A DNA stretch of 64,000 bases from Bryobacteraceae bacterium. GTDB taxonomy: Bacteria > Acidobacteriota > Terriglobia > Bryobacterales > Bryobacteraceae. A program made the translations under genes and the position numbers. The stretch covers positions 923,330-987,329 of the forward strand of contig JANWVY010000002.1 in the NCBI GenBank assembly GCA_025056455.1, read 5' to 3'. Positions 1-8,815 of this stretch are shown here, one piece after another. Within the stretch, counting starts at the first letter, position 1; each line of letters begins with the position of its first letter. The notes beneath the pieces are model-generated. The model saw only the letters and a list, made by a program, of their open reading frames with translations. It did not search any database and was not told the origin of the DNA.

Positions 1-77
1 ACTCCCAATCGGCCCCGAGTAGCCTTTAAACCGGGCACGAAGCCGGTGAAATGCTCGCTGAGAAGGTAGTGCTTCAT
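1..77 (-). CDS. Unknown protein, N-terminal fragment running off the left edge
   Basis: An ATG at 77 opens 25 codons with no stop before the window ends. It starts only three bases after the stop of the 91-residue gene at 81-356, as expected for the second gene of an operon. The visible peptide begins MKHYLLSEHF and continues with a Gly/Pro/Arg-rich stretch. No domain can be recognised from so little sequence. The tight spacing is the main support that it is real. Confidence 0.4.
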   Translation of the reverse strand, partial: MKHYLLSEHFTGFVPGLKATRGRLG

Positions 78-80
78 AAC

Positions 81-356
81 TTATGTTTCTTCGGAGCTTT
101 TGCAATCGATGTTCTCCAACCACCGGACCTCAATTTCTCGTGGCGCCTGTTGCATGAGCTCTTTTTGAAGCTGTAACAGCCTCACAAAATCATTGACTGT
201 CAGCGTCACGTCTCCACCCTTTTCCAACTTCTCCGAAAATTTTTTCAATAATTTCTCCACCACTTCCTGCGGAGATGGTACATCTACCTTCGATTCGCCC
301 TCCTCTCTCAGCGCTTTTCCACGTTTCTTGGGCGCGACAACACGTCTTCGTTTCAT
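81..356 (-). CDS. Small charged protein of unknown function
   Basis: A 91-residue protein with a very basic N terminus (MKRRRVVAPKKRGK), an amphipathic Lys/Glu-rich helix around residues 30-48, and a second helix (VNDFVRLLQLQKEL) before an acidic tail ending near WLENID. There is no signal peptide or membrane segment. It is followed three bases later by another start on the same strand, so it is probably the first gene of a small operon that continues to the left. The basic head plus helical body could suit a nucleic-acid-associated or adaptor protein, but I do not recognise the family. A pairing like small and large terminase subunits came to mind but cannot be supported from this fragment. 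Confidence 0.55.
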   Translation of the reverse strand: MKRRRVVAPKKRGKALREEGESKVDVPSPQEVVEKLLKKFSEKLEKGGDVTLTVNDFVRLLQLQKELMQQAPREIEVRWLENIDCKSSEET

Positions 357-751
357 GAATCGTTGCTCGTTTCCTTAACCTCAGAAAGGCCTCTCGTTGC
401 CTTCAACTTATCAACGAAGCTTTTCGAGTTCGCCCTCGGGGAATCTTAAGTTACTGAAAGGAAAGCGCCGAGCACACCCTCACCCGTTGTGACTGGGGTG
501 GATAACAGACCGAAGACAAAAATAGCTTGCAGCCTTTCTCCTCGCTCGATGCCCGTGTTGCCTGCTGGCAAGTGTGGGATGTCGCCGTGGGTCGATTGTT
601 CTTTTAGAGGAGAAAGAGCTGGGAAGTACGACGCAAAAAGGAACTACCGTGGCAGGTCGTTTCGGGTTTGCGAAGACGTCCGGCTTGGGCTGCGCAGCTG
701 CTTTGAAGTTTCAACTGGTTGTGATAAATCAAAAGCCAAAACCATCTCGAA
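357..751. other. Intergenic stretch, nothing recognised
   Basis: About 395 bases lie between the sulfatase stop and the start of the 91-residue gene. Open frames here have no credible protein features. I found no tRNA-like fold, terminator hairpin with a T run, or repeat. It presumably carries the promoter for the minus-strand genes at the left edge. Confidence 0.4.
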
Positions 752-2188
752 TCAAACGCGACTCCGCCCTTCTCGCTGATATTTCTCTAACAAAGCAGTC
801 AGCCTCTTCACGACTTCAGGTTTCTTTTCATAAAGATTCGTCTGCTCTCGCGAGTCGACGTCTAAGTCATAAAGCTCACCCGCCGGCTCACCAGGCTTCG
901 GAATAATTTTCTTCGGCTCGCTAAAACCACCCGAACCTCTCCCCAGCACAAGCTTCCAGCGCCCTTCGCGGATGGCAAAGACTCCTTGCGCAGAATGATG
1001 GACAATGGCCTGGCGCAGAGCGGTTCGAGGTTTGCTTCCGAGTAAGGCAGGCACGAAACTAAAGCTATCTTCGCCCGCCTCCTGCGCTAAGCTCACGCCG
1101 GTAAGTTCCGCAACCGTTGCCATCAAATCCGTTAGGCAACCCAGCTGGCTGTTGACACTGCCTGCTCGAATTTTCCCAGGCCATCTGGCCAAAAAAGGAA
1201 TCCGGTGTCCGCCTTCGTAAATGTCCGCTTTCTGTCCACGCAAGGAACCGTTCGCTCGGTGCTGGTGCCTCTCAATTTCCTCTGGGGTCCAATGGGCCCC
1301 ATTGTCGCTCGTCAACATCACTAGCGTGTTGGCCTCGAGTCCAGCCCGCCGGATGGCCGTCATCACTTGTCCCACAGCGTCATCCGTTTGGGCTACAAAA
1401 TCTCCGTACGGCCCCGCTTGCGAACGACCTCGGAAAGCCTCCACGGCAACCCACGGCGTATGCGGACTGGTCAGCGCCAAATATAGGAAAAACGGCGACT
1501 TGCTTCCTTTCTGATCCTCCAGAAATTTCACCGCTCGCTCGGTCAACTTAGGGAGCACATCGATGTGACGAAAACTCGGCGCAATCCCGCCTCCGCGCCA
1601 GAAAATTCCACGCTGCTCGCGGATGCCCTCAATCTTTGATGTGGGTGCCTCCACCACCCGGTCGTCCTCCACATAAACGTAGGGTGGCATATCAAGCGAC
1701 GCAGGAATTCCAAAAAAGGAACCAAACCCGGCCTCCAGCGGACCCGGTCTCAACGCCTTCCCATAGTCTGTCTTCCATGCATTCCCCAAACCGAGATGCC
1801 ATTTGCCAATCGCCGCAGTCCGATACCCTTTCTCTTTTAGCATCCCGGCGACTGTCAACCGCCCCGGTTCAATCAAGTAAGGAGACTCTCCATCCAAAAC
1901 TCCCTGCTTCAATTTCGTCCGCCAGCAATACCGCCCCGTCAAAATCCCATAACGCGTCGGCGTACACACCGACGATGGGGAGTGCATATCTGTAAATCGC
2001 ATTCCTTCCCGCGCCAGAAGATCCATGTTCGGCGTGGGAATTTTCGATTCTGGGTTATAGCACCCAAGGTCTCCGATCCCTAAATCATCCGCCAAAATAT
2101 AAACCACATTGGGCAACGAGACTGCCCCACCCGCCGGGAAGCATAGCGCACTCGCGCTCGCAAGCATCTGCCTTCTGGTGATCTGCAT
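752..2188 (-). CDS. Exported sulfatase (arylsulfatase family, alkaline-phosphatase fold)
   Basis: Predicted to hydrolyse sulfate esters, probably on sulfated polysaccharides or glycosides outside the cytoplasm. From the ATG at 2188 the protein has 478 residues. It opens with TRRQML at residues 4-9, a Tat-like twin-arginine start followed by a short hydrophobic stretch. The metal site shows as ADD at 33-35. The sulfatase signature CTPTR is at 75-79, with Cys75 the residue normally converted to formylglycine, so an anaerobic or aerobic maturase elsewhere in the genome is needed. HLGLG and LTSDNGAHW motifs and a C-terminal ELYDLDVD block are typical of the family. The upstream in-frame start at 2233 lacks a ribosome site, while GGAG precedes 2188. 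The substrate cannot be told. Confidence 0.92.
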   Translation of the reverse strand: MQITRRQMLASASALCFPAGGAVSLPNVVYILADDLGIGDLGCYNPESKIPTPNMDLLAREGMRFTDMHSPSSVCTPTRYGILTGRYCWRTKLKQGVLDGESPYLIEPGRLTVAGMLKEKGYRTAAIGKWHLGLGNAWKTDYGKALRPGPLEAGFGSFFGIPASLDMPPYVYVEDDRVVEAPTSKIEGIREQRGIFWRGGGIAPSFRHIDVLPKLTERAVKFLEDQKGSKSPFFLYLALTSPHTPWVAVEAFRGRSQAGPYGDFVAQTDDAVGQVMTAIRRAGLEANTLVMLTSDNGAHWTPEEIERHQHRANGSLRGQKADIYEGGHRIPFLARWPGKIRAGSVNSQLGCLTDLMATVAELTGVSLAQEAGEDSFSFVPALLGSKPRTALRQAIVHHSAQGVFAIREGRWKLVLGRGSGGFSEPKKIIPKPGEPAGELYDLDVDSREQTNLYEKKPEVVKRLTALLEKYQREGRSRV

Positions 2189-2387
2189 CTCCACTTCTCC
2201 TCGCTCGTTGGAACCAAGAACGAATGCACGCACGCTTCACGGCTCCGAGAGCTCACCGAACTCTCCTCGTCCCTGGCGCAGCGAGCAGCCTCCCGCCGCG
2301 ACGCGAGCCACTGGAATCCTCGGTGTCGCACACACCGTTACGACACTCGCTGCTTGCAAACTTCTTTTGTCGGTACCGACCTCAAAC

Positions 2388-3530
2388 TCAGCAATCTACC
2401 CAACCACGCTTTTCTGCGCTTTCGACCACTTTGCTCAGTAAGTGCATCCCCCAGTGCCCATCCGCAAACGTCGGGTAATCCACTGGAGCTGAACGATCCG
2501 CTACCTTCGCATAGAAGCGCTTGAAGACCTGCTTGTGTGAGTCATCGTAACCCTCGCTGTGCCCGCCTGGCAGATCCGCAAAACCTGCAGCCGCGCCCCG
2601 CAACAACGAGGGATCCTTTACGATTACTTGATTCGGCGAGTTTCGCTGTCCAATCCACAGCTCATCTGGCCGCTCTTGATTCCACCGCACACCCGCCTTC
2701 GTCCCGTAAATCTCAAACTCGAACCGGTTCTTATTTCCCGCCGACACTTGACTCACCGTATACGCTCCGCGCGCGCGATCTCCCAGCCGCAACATCACCG
2801 CCGCGAAATCCTCCGTCGTGATGGCAATCTCGTCATAATCCTCCGGCTTCAGCTGCTTGCCTGTGAAAGTCTCCACAGAAAACTTCGGCCGCTTCCGGGT
2901 CTTGTGAAATGTTGCCAGTTCCGCGCAAAGCGCCGTAATCTTCAACCCCGTCAAATGCTGGATCATGTCCATCCAATGCGAGCCAATGTCCCCAACTGCG
3001 CGCAACTTCCCGTTGGCTGATTCCTCTACGCGCCAGTTATAGTCCGTATCGTAAAGTAACCAGTCCTGCGAATACGTGCCTTGCACAATAAGCACTTCAC
3101 CTAGCTCGCCAGCCGCAATCATCTGGCGGATATGCTGAACCACCGGGTAGTAGCGCAAATTGTGTTGAATGCAGTTTGGTAGCCCAGTCTTCTCGGCTAC
3201 TTCCACCATCTTCTCGCTCTCGGCCGGGGTCATCGCCATCGGCTTTTCGCAAAGCACCGCTTTTCCTGCCTCGAGCGCCGCCACCGACATCTCGCAGTGC
3301 AAAGCGTTCGGCGTCAGCACATGCACCGCATGGATACTCTCATCAGACAGTAACGTCCGGTAATCCCCCGTCGATCTCTCCACGCCAATCGCATCGGCAA
3401 ACGCCTTCGCGCGCGCCTCGCTTGACCCTGCCACCGCAACCAGCTCTACATTCGGCACGCGGCGAATGCCTTCAGCGTGCACCTTTCCCATAAAACCCGT
3501 GCCAATAATTGCAGTCCGGATTTTTCCCAT
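2388..3530 (-). CDS. Gfo/Idh/MocA-family NAD(P)-dependent oxidoreductase
   Basis: A 380-residue dehydrogenase with the usual two-domain layout. The N-terminal Rossmann fold has GTGFMG at residues 10-15. The EKP motif at 95-97 includes the conserved lysine, and the C-terminal alpha/beta domain carries GDIGSHWMDM. Members oxidise or epimerise sugars, inositols and related polyols; the substrate here is not deducible. GGGAGGT lies eight bases upstream of the ATG at 3530, which decides against the longer frame starting at 3563. It lies on the same strand upstream of the sulfatase, separated by about 200 bases, so both could take part in carbohydrate use, but an operon is not shown. Confidence 0.9.
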   Translation of the reverse strand: MGKIRTAIIGTGFMGKVHAEGIRRVPNVELVAVAGSSEARAKAFADAIGVERSTGDYRTLLSDESIHAVHVLTPNALHCEMSVAALEAGKAVLCEKPMAMTPAESEKMVEVAEKTGLPNCIQHNLRYYPVVQHIRQMIAAGELGEVLIVQGTYSQDWLLYDTDYNWRVEESANGKLRAVGDIGSHWMDMIQHLTGLKITALCAELATFHKTRKRPKFSVETFTGKQLKPEDYDEIAITTEDFAAVMLRLGDRARGAYTVSQVSAGNKNRFEFEIYGTKAGVRWNQERPDELWIGQRNSPNQVIVKDPSLLRGAAAGFADLPGGHSEGYDDSHKQVFKRFYAKVADRSAPVDYPTFADGHWGMHLLSKVVESAEKRGWVDC

Positions 3531-3659
3531 CGAAAAATTACCTCCCCCTACGCCGCCAACCAAACACTCGACCCTCTTCTGTCAAAACAACCGAGTCGTG
3601 GGCGGCGATTTCAGCCAACTCCACAATCTACCGCAAATAGCTGCTAAACTGAAATTGCG

Positions 3660-4007
3660 ATGCGCATCCGCATCCGTTTGGGCCGCGGGCCCGTCTTCAG
3701 TCAGCATTCCGCGAAAAATCAGCATCTAGCGCAAGCTGTCGGAGCGCTCCTTTCGCCCGCTGCGGCCGTTTCTCTGGCACTTGCAGCTTGGCGGCTGGGT
3801 TCCGACATCGGCATTACCGGGGAATTTGTAATTGCAGAGGGCATCCTCTCGCATTGGCAAGTTTGGGTCGCCCTCGCTGCCCTCCTCCAGTTTGCCTCTT
3901 CGTTCTTAACTCGCTATGCCCGTCGCGGCAAAACGACTCTCATCCACACGCTGGCTGCTCCTCGCGAAGTCCGCTCCGCGGAACCGCCAGCGCGAATGTC
4001 GATGTAG
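3660..4007 (+). CDS. Small predicted inner-membrane protein
   Basis: A 115-residue protein with two hydrophobic segments: about residues 25-45 (AVGALLSPAAAVSLALAAW) and 66-82 (VWVALAALLQFASSFL), joined by a loop containing SDIGITGEFVIAEG. The tail is basic. The pattern of two helices with positively charged flanks looks like a genuine membrane protein rather than chance coding. It diverges from the oxidoreductase gene and ends ten bases before the bshA stop on the other strand. Function is unknown. The start is uncertain because no good ribosome site precedes the ATG. Confidence 0.6.
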   Translation: MRIRIRLGRGPVFSQHSAKNQHLAQAVGALLSPAAAVSLALAAWRLGSDIGITGEFVIAEGILSHWQVWVALAALLQFASSFLTRYARRGKTTLIHTLAAPREVRSAEPPARMSM

Positions 4008-4016
4008 CTCTTCCCG

Positions 4017-5120
4017 CTACTCCAACAGTTCCCGATAGTAGTGCTCATACTCTGGAATCACGAGTTGCGCATCAAACCGGGATTCCGCCCGAGCGCGCGC
4101 CGCCAGAGCCATCTGTTCGTAGTGAAAGACGTCACTGAGCAACCGCACCACGCGCCTGGCTTGACCCTCTACGTCTCCCACCCTTTCTAGATATCCATGC
4201 ACTCCGGGAGTAATTAATTCCGCCACTCCACCGCAGTCCGTCGCCACGGGCACCACACCGCATGCCATGGCCTCTAACGCCGCTAGCCCGAAAGCCTCAT
4301 GTTCACTGGGCATCAAAAGCACATGCGCTTGGGGCATCAGCCGGAACACTTGATCCTGCTTTCCGAGAAATTTTACATGCTCGGTAAGCCCTAATTCCTC
4401 GCTTAATTTCTCCGCAGCGCTTCGGTCCGGCCCGTCGCCCACCATCCATAACTCAGCAGACACTTCCCGCCGAACTTCGCGAAGAATTCGAATGCAATCC
4501 AGCGCGCGCTTCACAGGCCGAAAGTTCGATACGTGAAGCAGGACCTTTTGGCCCCTCGCCTTTGGCCCCGGTCGGTAAACCGAACAGTTCACAAAATTTC
4601 GAATCACGCGCACGGGTTTCTCCACCTCAAAAAACTCCGCCGTTCGCCGCGCAAGGTACTCGCTCACTGCCGTTACCCCATCGCTTTGCTCAATCGAAAA
4701 CCGGGTGATCGCAAAGAACGACGCCTCTGCCCCCACCAGTGTAATGTCTGTACCGTGTAAGGTGGTCACAACCGGCAGCCTCCGCTTGCGGCTCATCATC
4801 TGCTTGGCCAGAAGGGCCGAAACCGAGTGGGGTATCGCATAATGCACGTGAAGCAGGTCAAGCTGATGCCGCTCGGCCACCTCCGCCATCCGGGAAGCCA
4901 GGGCAAGACAGTACGGCGGGTATTGAAATAGCGGGTAATTGCTCACCTCCACTTCGTGATACCTCACGCCTTCACTTCCGCTCCCCAGCCGGATTGGATT
5001 CGCGTAGGTGATGAAATGAATCTCGTGGCCTCGCGCCGCAAGCTCCAATCCAAGTTCCGTCGCTACAATCCCACTTCCGCCGTAGGTCGGATAGCAAGTT
5101 ATGCCGATCCTCAAGGCCAA
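4017..5120 (-). CDS. bshA: N-acetyl-alpha-D-glucosaminyl L-malate synthase, bacillithiol step 1
   Basis: A GT4 (GT-B fold) glycosyltransferase that joins GlcNAc from UDP-GlcNAc to L-malate, the first step to bacillithiol. The N terminus RIGITCYPTYGGSGIVATELG and the later blocks HVHYAIPHS, TLHGTDITLVG and RNFVNCSVYRP are characteristic of BshA rather than a generic GT4. The nucleotide-sugar site is seen as PSEHEAFGLAALEAMACGVVPVA. Length, 367 residues, is typical. The start is TTG at 5120 or, giving the more usual MRIGIT beginning, TTG at 5114. It follows the beta-propeller lipoprotein gene by four bases and looks co-transcribed with it and the histidine kinase. No bshB or bshC is in the window. 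Confidence 0.92.
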   Translation of the reverse strand: MALRIGITCYPTYGGSGIVATELGLELAARGHEIHFITYANPIRLGSGSEGVRYHEVEVSNYPLFQYPPYCLALASRMAEVAERHQLDLLHVHYAIPHSVSALLAKQMMSRKRRLPVVTTLHGTDITLVGAEASFFAITRFSIEQSDGVTAVSEYLARRTAEFFEVEKPVRVIRNFVNCSVYRPGPKARGQKVLLHVSNFRPVKRALDCIRILREVRREVSAELWMVGDGPDRSAAEKLSEELGLTEHVKFLGKQDQVFRLMPQAHVLLMPSEHEAFGLAALEAMACGVVPVATDCGGVAELITPGVHGYLERVGDVEGQARRVVRLLSDVFHYEQMALAARARAESRFDAQLVIPEYEHYYRELLE

Positions 5121-5124
5121 GCTC

Positions 5125-6120
5125 TCACCACTTCGAATCCTTCCGCCACCGCAATCGGCCGTAACCGATCTGTCCGTTCAACCGCTCATCTGGACTAGGG
5201 CGGTCCCCTCCTCCAAACCAGACGTGCACATCGTCCCCATCCACCTCGACGCTCGGGTCACAGACCACCGCCGCATTCCAGTCTTCCTCGCCGCCAATCA
5301 CCATGGATTTGAGTTTCAACCAGCGCACCCCATCCTGCGAACGCGCCAGTCCCATACGCCGTCTCTCCCCTTGATCCCTCCCGGTGTACAACATCCAGTA
5401 GGATCCGTGAGCGCGCCAAACGGCCGGCTCACCTAACCCCTTCTCGTCAAACTCCCCGTAGTCGCCAAGTTCCAACACCGGATTCGATCGCAGCTTGGTC
5501 CACTGAACGCCATCGGTCGATCGCGCGACTCCAATCCGCTGCCTCATCGCCCGGTCTTGCCCCAAGTAAAACAAGTAAAAAAAACCGTCAAGTGCGATCA
5601 GATAAGGATCGGCCACGCCGCGCTCATCCCAGCTTCCCCTAGGCCCAGGCTCCAGAACCGCCCGTCCGTGCTTGCGCCAAATTCTCCCATCCCGAGACCG
5701 CGCAAGCGTGATCCGCGGCAATCGCCCGACTTGATACCAATAAAAGAATTCCCCCTGATGAATCAGGGCGCAACCATTAGCCGCGATGTAGTCTCCTTCC
5801 CAGCCCTCCGGTGATAAGACCCTTCCCCGCTTCGACCAACGCAGTCCATCGCCTGATATCGCCAGCCCCGTGTGCCAGATCCGTCCGTCAAATCCGGAGT
5901 AAAAATTGAAATAAATGTCTCCCTGCCGGACTACTGCCGGATTTAAGGCGTCAGATTGATCCCAGGGCTCCGGTCCCCGGGGAAGAACGGGTGCGCGCAC
6001 CGCCTGCCAAACATACTCACCGCGCTCTGGTTCACCAGCTTTCGGTAAAACGAACTCGTCGTACCTCCCGCAGCCAGCGATTACTATGCACAGTGCCCCG
6101 AACATCCGCCTCAGAGTCAT
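5125..6120 (-). CDS. Beta-propeller lipoprotein, GH43/GH130-like
   Basis: A 331-residue protein starting with a lipoprotein signal; the lipobox IAGC places the lipidated cysteine at residue 17. The mature part has repeated blades of the form SRDGxxWxK/ARSxDGxxW (SGDGLRWSK, SRDGRIWRK, STDGVQWTK, SQDGVRWLK). It also has acidic residues in DPYL, GEPAVW and CDPSV at spacings resembling five-bladed glycosidases of the GH43/GH32/GH130 group. It could be an outer or periplasmic glycosidase, or a non-catalytic carbohydrate-binding propeller; I cannot assign the catalytic acids with certainty. Its ATG overlaps the histidine-kinase stop by four bases (ATGA), and bshA starts four bases after its end, so the three genes form one tight operon. 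Confidence 0.8.
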   Translation of the reverse strand: MTLRRMFGALCIVIAGCGRYDEFVLPKAGEPERGEYVWQAVRAPVLPRGPEPWDQSDALNPAVVRQGDIYFNFYSGFDGRIWHTGLAISGDGLRWSKRGRVLSPEGWEGDYIAANGCALIHQGEFFYWYQVGRLPRITLARSRDGRIWRKHGRAVLEPGPRGSWDERGVADPYLIALDGFFYLFYLGQDRAMRQRIGVARSTDGVQWTKLRSNPVLELGDYGEFDEKGLGEPAVWRAHGSYWMLYTGRDQGERRRMGLARSQDGVRWLKLKSMVIGGEEDWNAAVVCDPSVEVDGDDVHVWFGGGDRPSPDERLNGQIGYGRLRWRKDSKW

Positions 6121-7253
6121 AGCGGAACTCGAACCTGGATTTTAGATCCCCGGCCTGGTGTCGACTGCAACGTCAACTCACCACTTAGGCTCCGTACCCT
6201 CCGCTTGATACTCTCGGGCCCCATACGCATCAGCTCCAACTCTTCTAAGCTGTAAGTGCCGCCAAACGGGAATCCGGCGCCGTTGTCTTCAATCACAATC
6301 TGCAACGCCCCCTCCATCTTTTCCGCACTCAGCGTCACTTGAGAGGCCTTTGAATGCTTCTGCGCGTTGTGCAAAGCCTCCCGCACAATCTGCATGACTT
6401 CGTGCGACACCTCAGGCTCTAACCCACTAAACGCATCCCCCACGTTGTAGCTCAGGCTCAGCCCACTTGTCTTTTGAAAATCTTCTGCAATCTGCCGGAT
6501 GCTGGTCGCCGGTGTCGCCCCATCCGCCGACATCCGCATGCTTCGCACAAATGCCCGCATGTCCGCGATTTGCTTGCGGCAGATCTCTTGCAACTGAACG
6601 ATATCGCCGACCGCCGCTTCTTGATCGCGCGTCAGCAGTTTTTTGATCACCTCTAGCCGCATCTGAAAGCTGATGAAACTCTGTAATGGTCCATCATGAA
6701 AATCAGCGGCAATTCTCTGTCTCTCCAACTCCCGTGCATTTTCCGCTTCCGCGCGGTAGTAGACGCTTTGCTCCAGAGCGTTCTGCATTCTCTTCTCCAC
6801 CATCCTGCGGTGCATCGCCAGAACAATCGCCAGAGCGCCCGTGGGCGCCAGCAGAGGCCCAATAGGAACCGGTTGGTCCTGGTAAGTCGCAGCCGCCAGC
6901 AATAACATGACTGCAACGACAAGGCATGTCTCCCGCACCTGGTGGAGCAGACCAGCACTGGCAAGAACAAAAACATAAAAAAAGCTCACCACCCAACCCA
7001 TGCGGTCCGGCGGATTCAGAGCGCATACCAGCAATGCCACGACGTCAATGAGCAAGCGCAGCAGGTCCGACGCCCCGAGATCTTTTCGCTCCCACCAAAA
7101 AACAAAACCCGCGTAGAGAAAATAAAGAATGAAGGCCGCGCCAACGAATGTGAGCGAAAACCCTAAACGATACACCTCAAAGAAGAGAACGGCGCCCGCC
7201 AGCACAAGGCGCACGACAGCGAGTCCGGCGCGCCATTCATAGCGCAACACCAT
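6117..7253 (-). CDS. Membrane sensor histidine kinase, NarX/DegS (HisKA_3) type
   Basis: About five or six hydrophobic helices fill the first 150 residues. A short coiled linker leads to the dimerisation/phosphoacceptor helix, where QRIAADFHDGPLQ holds the phosphorylated His (residue 186 from this start). The HATPase domain shows an N box (REALHNAQKH) and a G box (IEDNGAGFP). Kinases of this class normally act with a LuxR/NarL-type regulator, but none is encoded nearby. The ATG at 7253 has GGAG five bases upstream and is preferred over the GTG at 7268. It is first in the operon with the propeller lipoprotein and bshA, suggesting an envelope or redox-related input, which is inference only. Confidence 0.88.
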   Translation of the reverse strand: MVLRYEWRAGLAVVRLVLAGAVLFFEVYRLGFSLTFVGAAFILYFLYAGFVFWWERKDLGASDLLRLLIDVVALLVCALNPPDRMGWVVSFFYVFVLASAGLLHQVRETCLVVAVMLLLAAATYQDQPVPIGPLLAPTGALAIVLAMHRRMVEKRMQNALEQSVYYRAEAENARELERQRIAADFHDGPLQSFISFQMRLEVIKKLLTRDQEAAVGDIVQLQEICRKQIADMRAFVRSMRMSADGATPATSIRQIAEDFQKTSGLSLSYNVGDAFSGLEPEVSHEVMQIVREALHNAQKHSKASQVTLSAEKMEGALQIVIEDNGAGFPFGGTYSLEELELMRMGPESIKRRVRSLSGELTLQSTPGRGSKIQVRVPL

Positions 7254-7350
7254 GCGTTCTCCGGCCACAAGGGTTTACCGAGAGTGTATCCAATGTCGAA
7301 TCACGCTGTCCGCGGGAGACGCCAGCTACAGGCTCGCCGACTGTTTGATG

Positions 7351-7575
7351 CTAATCCACGTTCACTTTCGTTCCCTTCGCGGCCGACCCGGACAAAGCCT
7401 GGATTCGCTCGTCCAACAGCACACGTAATCCTTTCAGCACTTCCACCCGCGCCGCACGAAAATGAGAGCGGACCTGCTCGGAAGGCCCTAACTGCCGGAA
7501 AAATTCCGAAATCGCCATGCCCAGGCCCTCACAAACACAGCCTCTTGTTTCCGGCTGCTGCTTTTCCTCACTCAT
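7351..7575 (-). CDS. Small protein downstream of ArsA-like ATPase, unknown function
   Basis: A 74-residue soluble protein with two cysteines close together (RGCVCEG, residues 11-17). A predicted helix RSHFRAARVEVLKGLRVLLDERI resembles the basic helix found in small acidobacterial proteins next to ArsA-type ATPases. GGAGG precedes the ATG. Its start overlaps the ATPase stop by four bases (ATGA), so the two are translationally coupled. A role as regulator or adaptor of the ATPase is plausible but unproven. Confidence 0.7.
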   Translation of the reverse strand: MSEEKQQPETRGCVCEGLGMAISEFFRQLGPSEQVRSHFRAARVEVLKGLRVLLDERIQALSGSAAKGTKVNVD

Positions 7576-8765
7576 GCTGCCTCCTTCATCTCCACTACCA
7601 GCATACGATTCTCCAAACGCGCCCGAACCGGCAACAGCGACGCCATCGAGGTCGGTAACCCAATATGCCGGCGAAACGCGCCAATCTCCACCACTAATTC
7701 ATCCCCTTTCTTGAACAGCCCGATCTCACCTTTTTCAGCAAACGGCATCCGGATCCGCACTTCGTAAAAGTCGGGCTGTTTGACGAACTCGTAGGGGCGC
7801 TCTGTGCGCTCGACCGCCGCTGGATCCGCATCCCCTGGGTACAACAGCCCAGCAAGTTGCTCCAAACGTTTCAGTCCCAGGATTTCGTGCGGGAATAACG
7901 GCACTTGAACCACAGGCGACGGCGCGAAATAATTCTCGATCTCCGTTAGCAAAACTTGCTGTGACTCTCGCCACTGCTGGAAAAAGCCATCCTGAACGCT
8001 GTCTGGCAGCACCCGGTTTACGATGATTCGATCGACAGTCAATCCGTGCAAAGAGAAGTACACAAACGCTCGCTGCGTCTCTCGCACCACCATCTTCTCG
8101 GCGTTTGTCACAAGACGAACGCTCGTCGTGCGCGGATCCTCCATCAGTTCATCGATTCCCTCAATCCTTTCATACAACCGGCGTATATTCGAAAAGTAAG
8201 AATCCGGCGGAAGTTCAACGGGAGAGATCTTATTCGCAATCGGGCGCACTGCCTTCAAAATCCCTCTTTGCAGTGGAAAAACATGCCGCATATACCAGTC
8301 TAGGGTCGTGGGCATGGACACGAAACGCAGGCTCTCCGCAGTCGGAGCGCAATCGAGCACTACCACGTCATAGCGGTTCTCGCGACGGTACTGGTTTACG
8401 TACATCATCGCCGATAGCTCTTCCATCCCCGGAAAAATTGCCATCTCTTCTGCTTCCACTTCGTTCAAGCCAGAAGTACGCAAAACGGAAGTGATGTAGG
8501 TTGAAATCTCCTGCCAGTGCCGTTTAATCTCACGTTGAATGTTTACCTCATGAATGTCGAGCTTCGCGAAAACGTTTAGTGGGTCCGCGGTACGCGAGTG
8601 AAAAAGGCCATCCGAAGTGAAATCAAAACAGTCTGCGAGCGAGTGAGCCGGGTCCACGCTCATCACTAAGGTCCGGTAACCCAACTTCGCGCATTGCACG
8701 CCAGTTGCTGCGGCGAGGCTAGTCTTGCCCACGCCTCCTTTTCCTGAATACAGCAAGATCCTCAT
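7572..8765 (-). CDS. ArsA/Get3-family ATPase
   Basis: A 397-residue single-domain member of the SIMIBI ATPases. The deviant Walker A GKGGVGKTS occupies residues 8-16, switch I gives VDPAHSL, and the switch II region is VVLDCAPTAESLRF. A C-terminal ArsA/HSP20-like beta domain (ELVVEIGAFRRHIGLP) follows. Relatives either drive the ArsB arsenite pump or act as Get3-like handling factors for membrane proteins. There is no arsB, arsC, arsD or arsR here, and ArsA pumps usually have two fused ATPase halves, so an arsenite role is not supported. It is coupled to the 74-residue gene downstream. Confidence 0.88.
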   Translation of the reverse strand: MRILLYSGKGGVGKTSLAAATGVQCAKLGYRTLVMSVDPAHSLADCFDFTSDGLFHSRTADPLNVFAKLDIHEVNIQREIKRHWQEISTYITSVLRTSGLNEVEAEEMAIFPGMEELSAMMYVNQYRRENRYDVVVLDCAPTAESLRFVSMPTTLDWYMRHVFPLQRGILKAVRPIANKISPVELPPDSYFSNIRRLYERIEGIDELMEDPRTTSVRLVTNAEKMVVRETQRAFVYFSLHGLTVDRIIVNRVLPDSVQDGFFQQWRESQQVLLTEIENYFAPSPVVQVPLFPHEILGLKRLEQLAGLLYPGDADPAAVERTERPYEFVKQPDFYEVRIRMPFAEKGEIGLFKKGDELVVEIGAFRRHIGLPTSMASLLPVRARLENRMLVVEMKEAA

Positions 8766-8815
8766 CTGCTACCAGGATGCCTCACGGTGCTAGTGTGATG
8801 TACAGTTCTTCGCAA

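Noticed and set aside
357-751. tRNA or short RNA gene in the left gap
   Set aside because: No TTCGA-type T-loop with paired stems was found.
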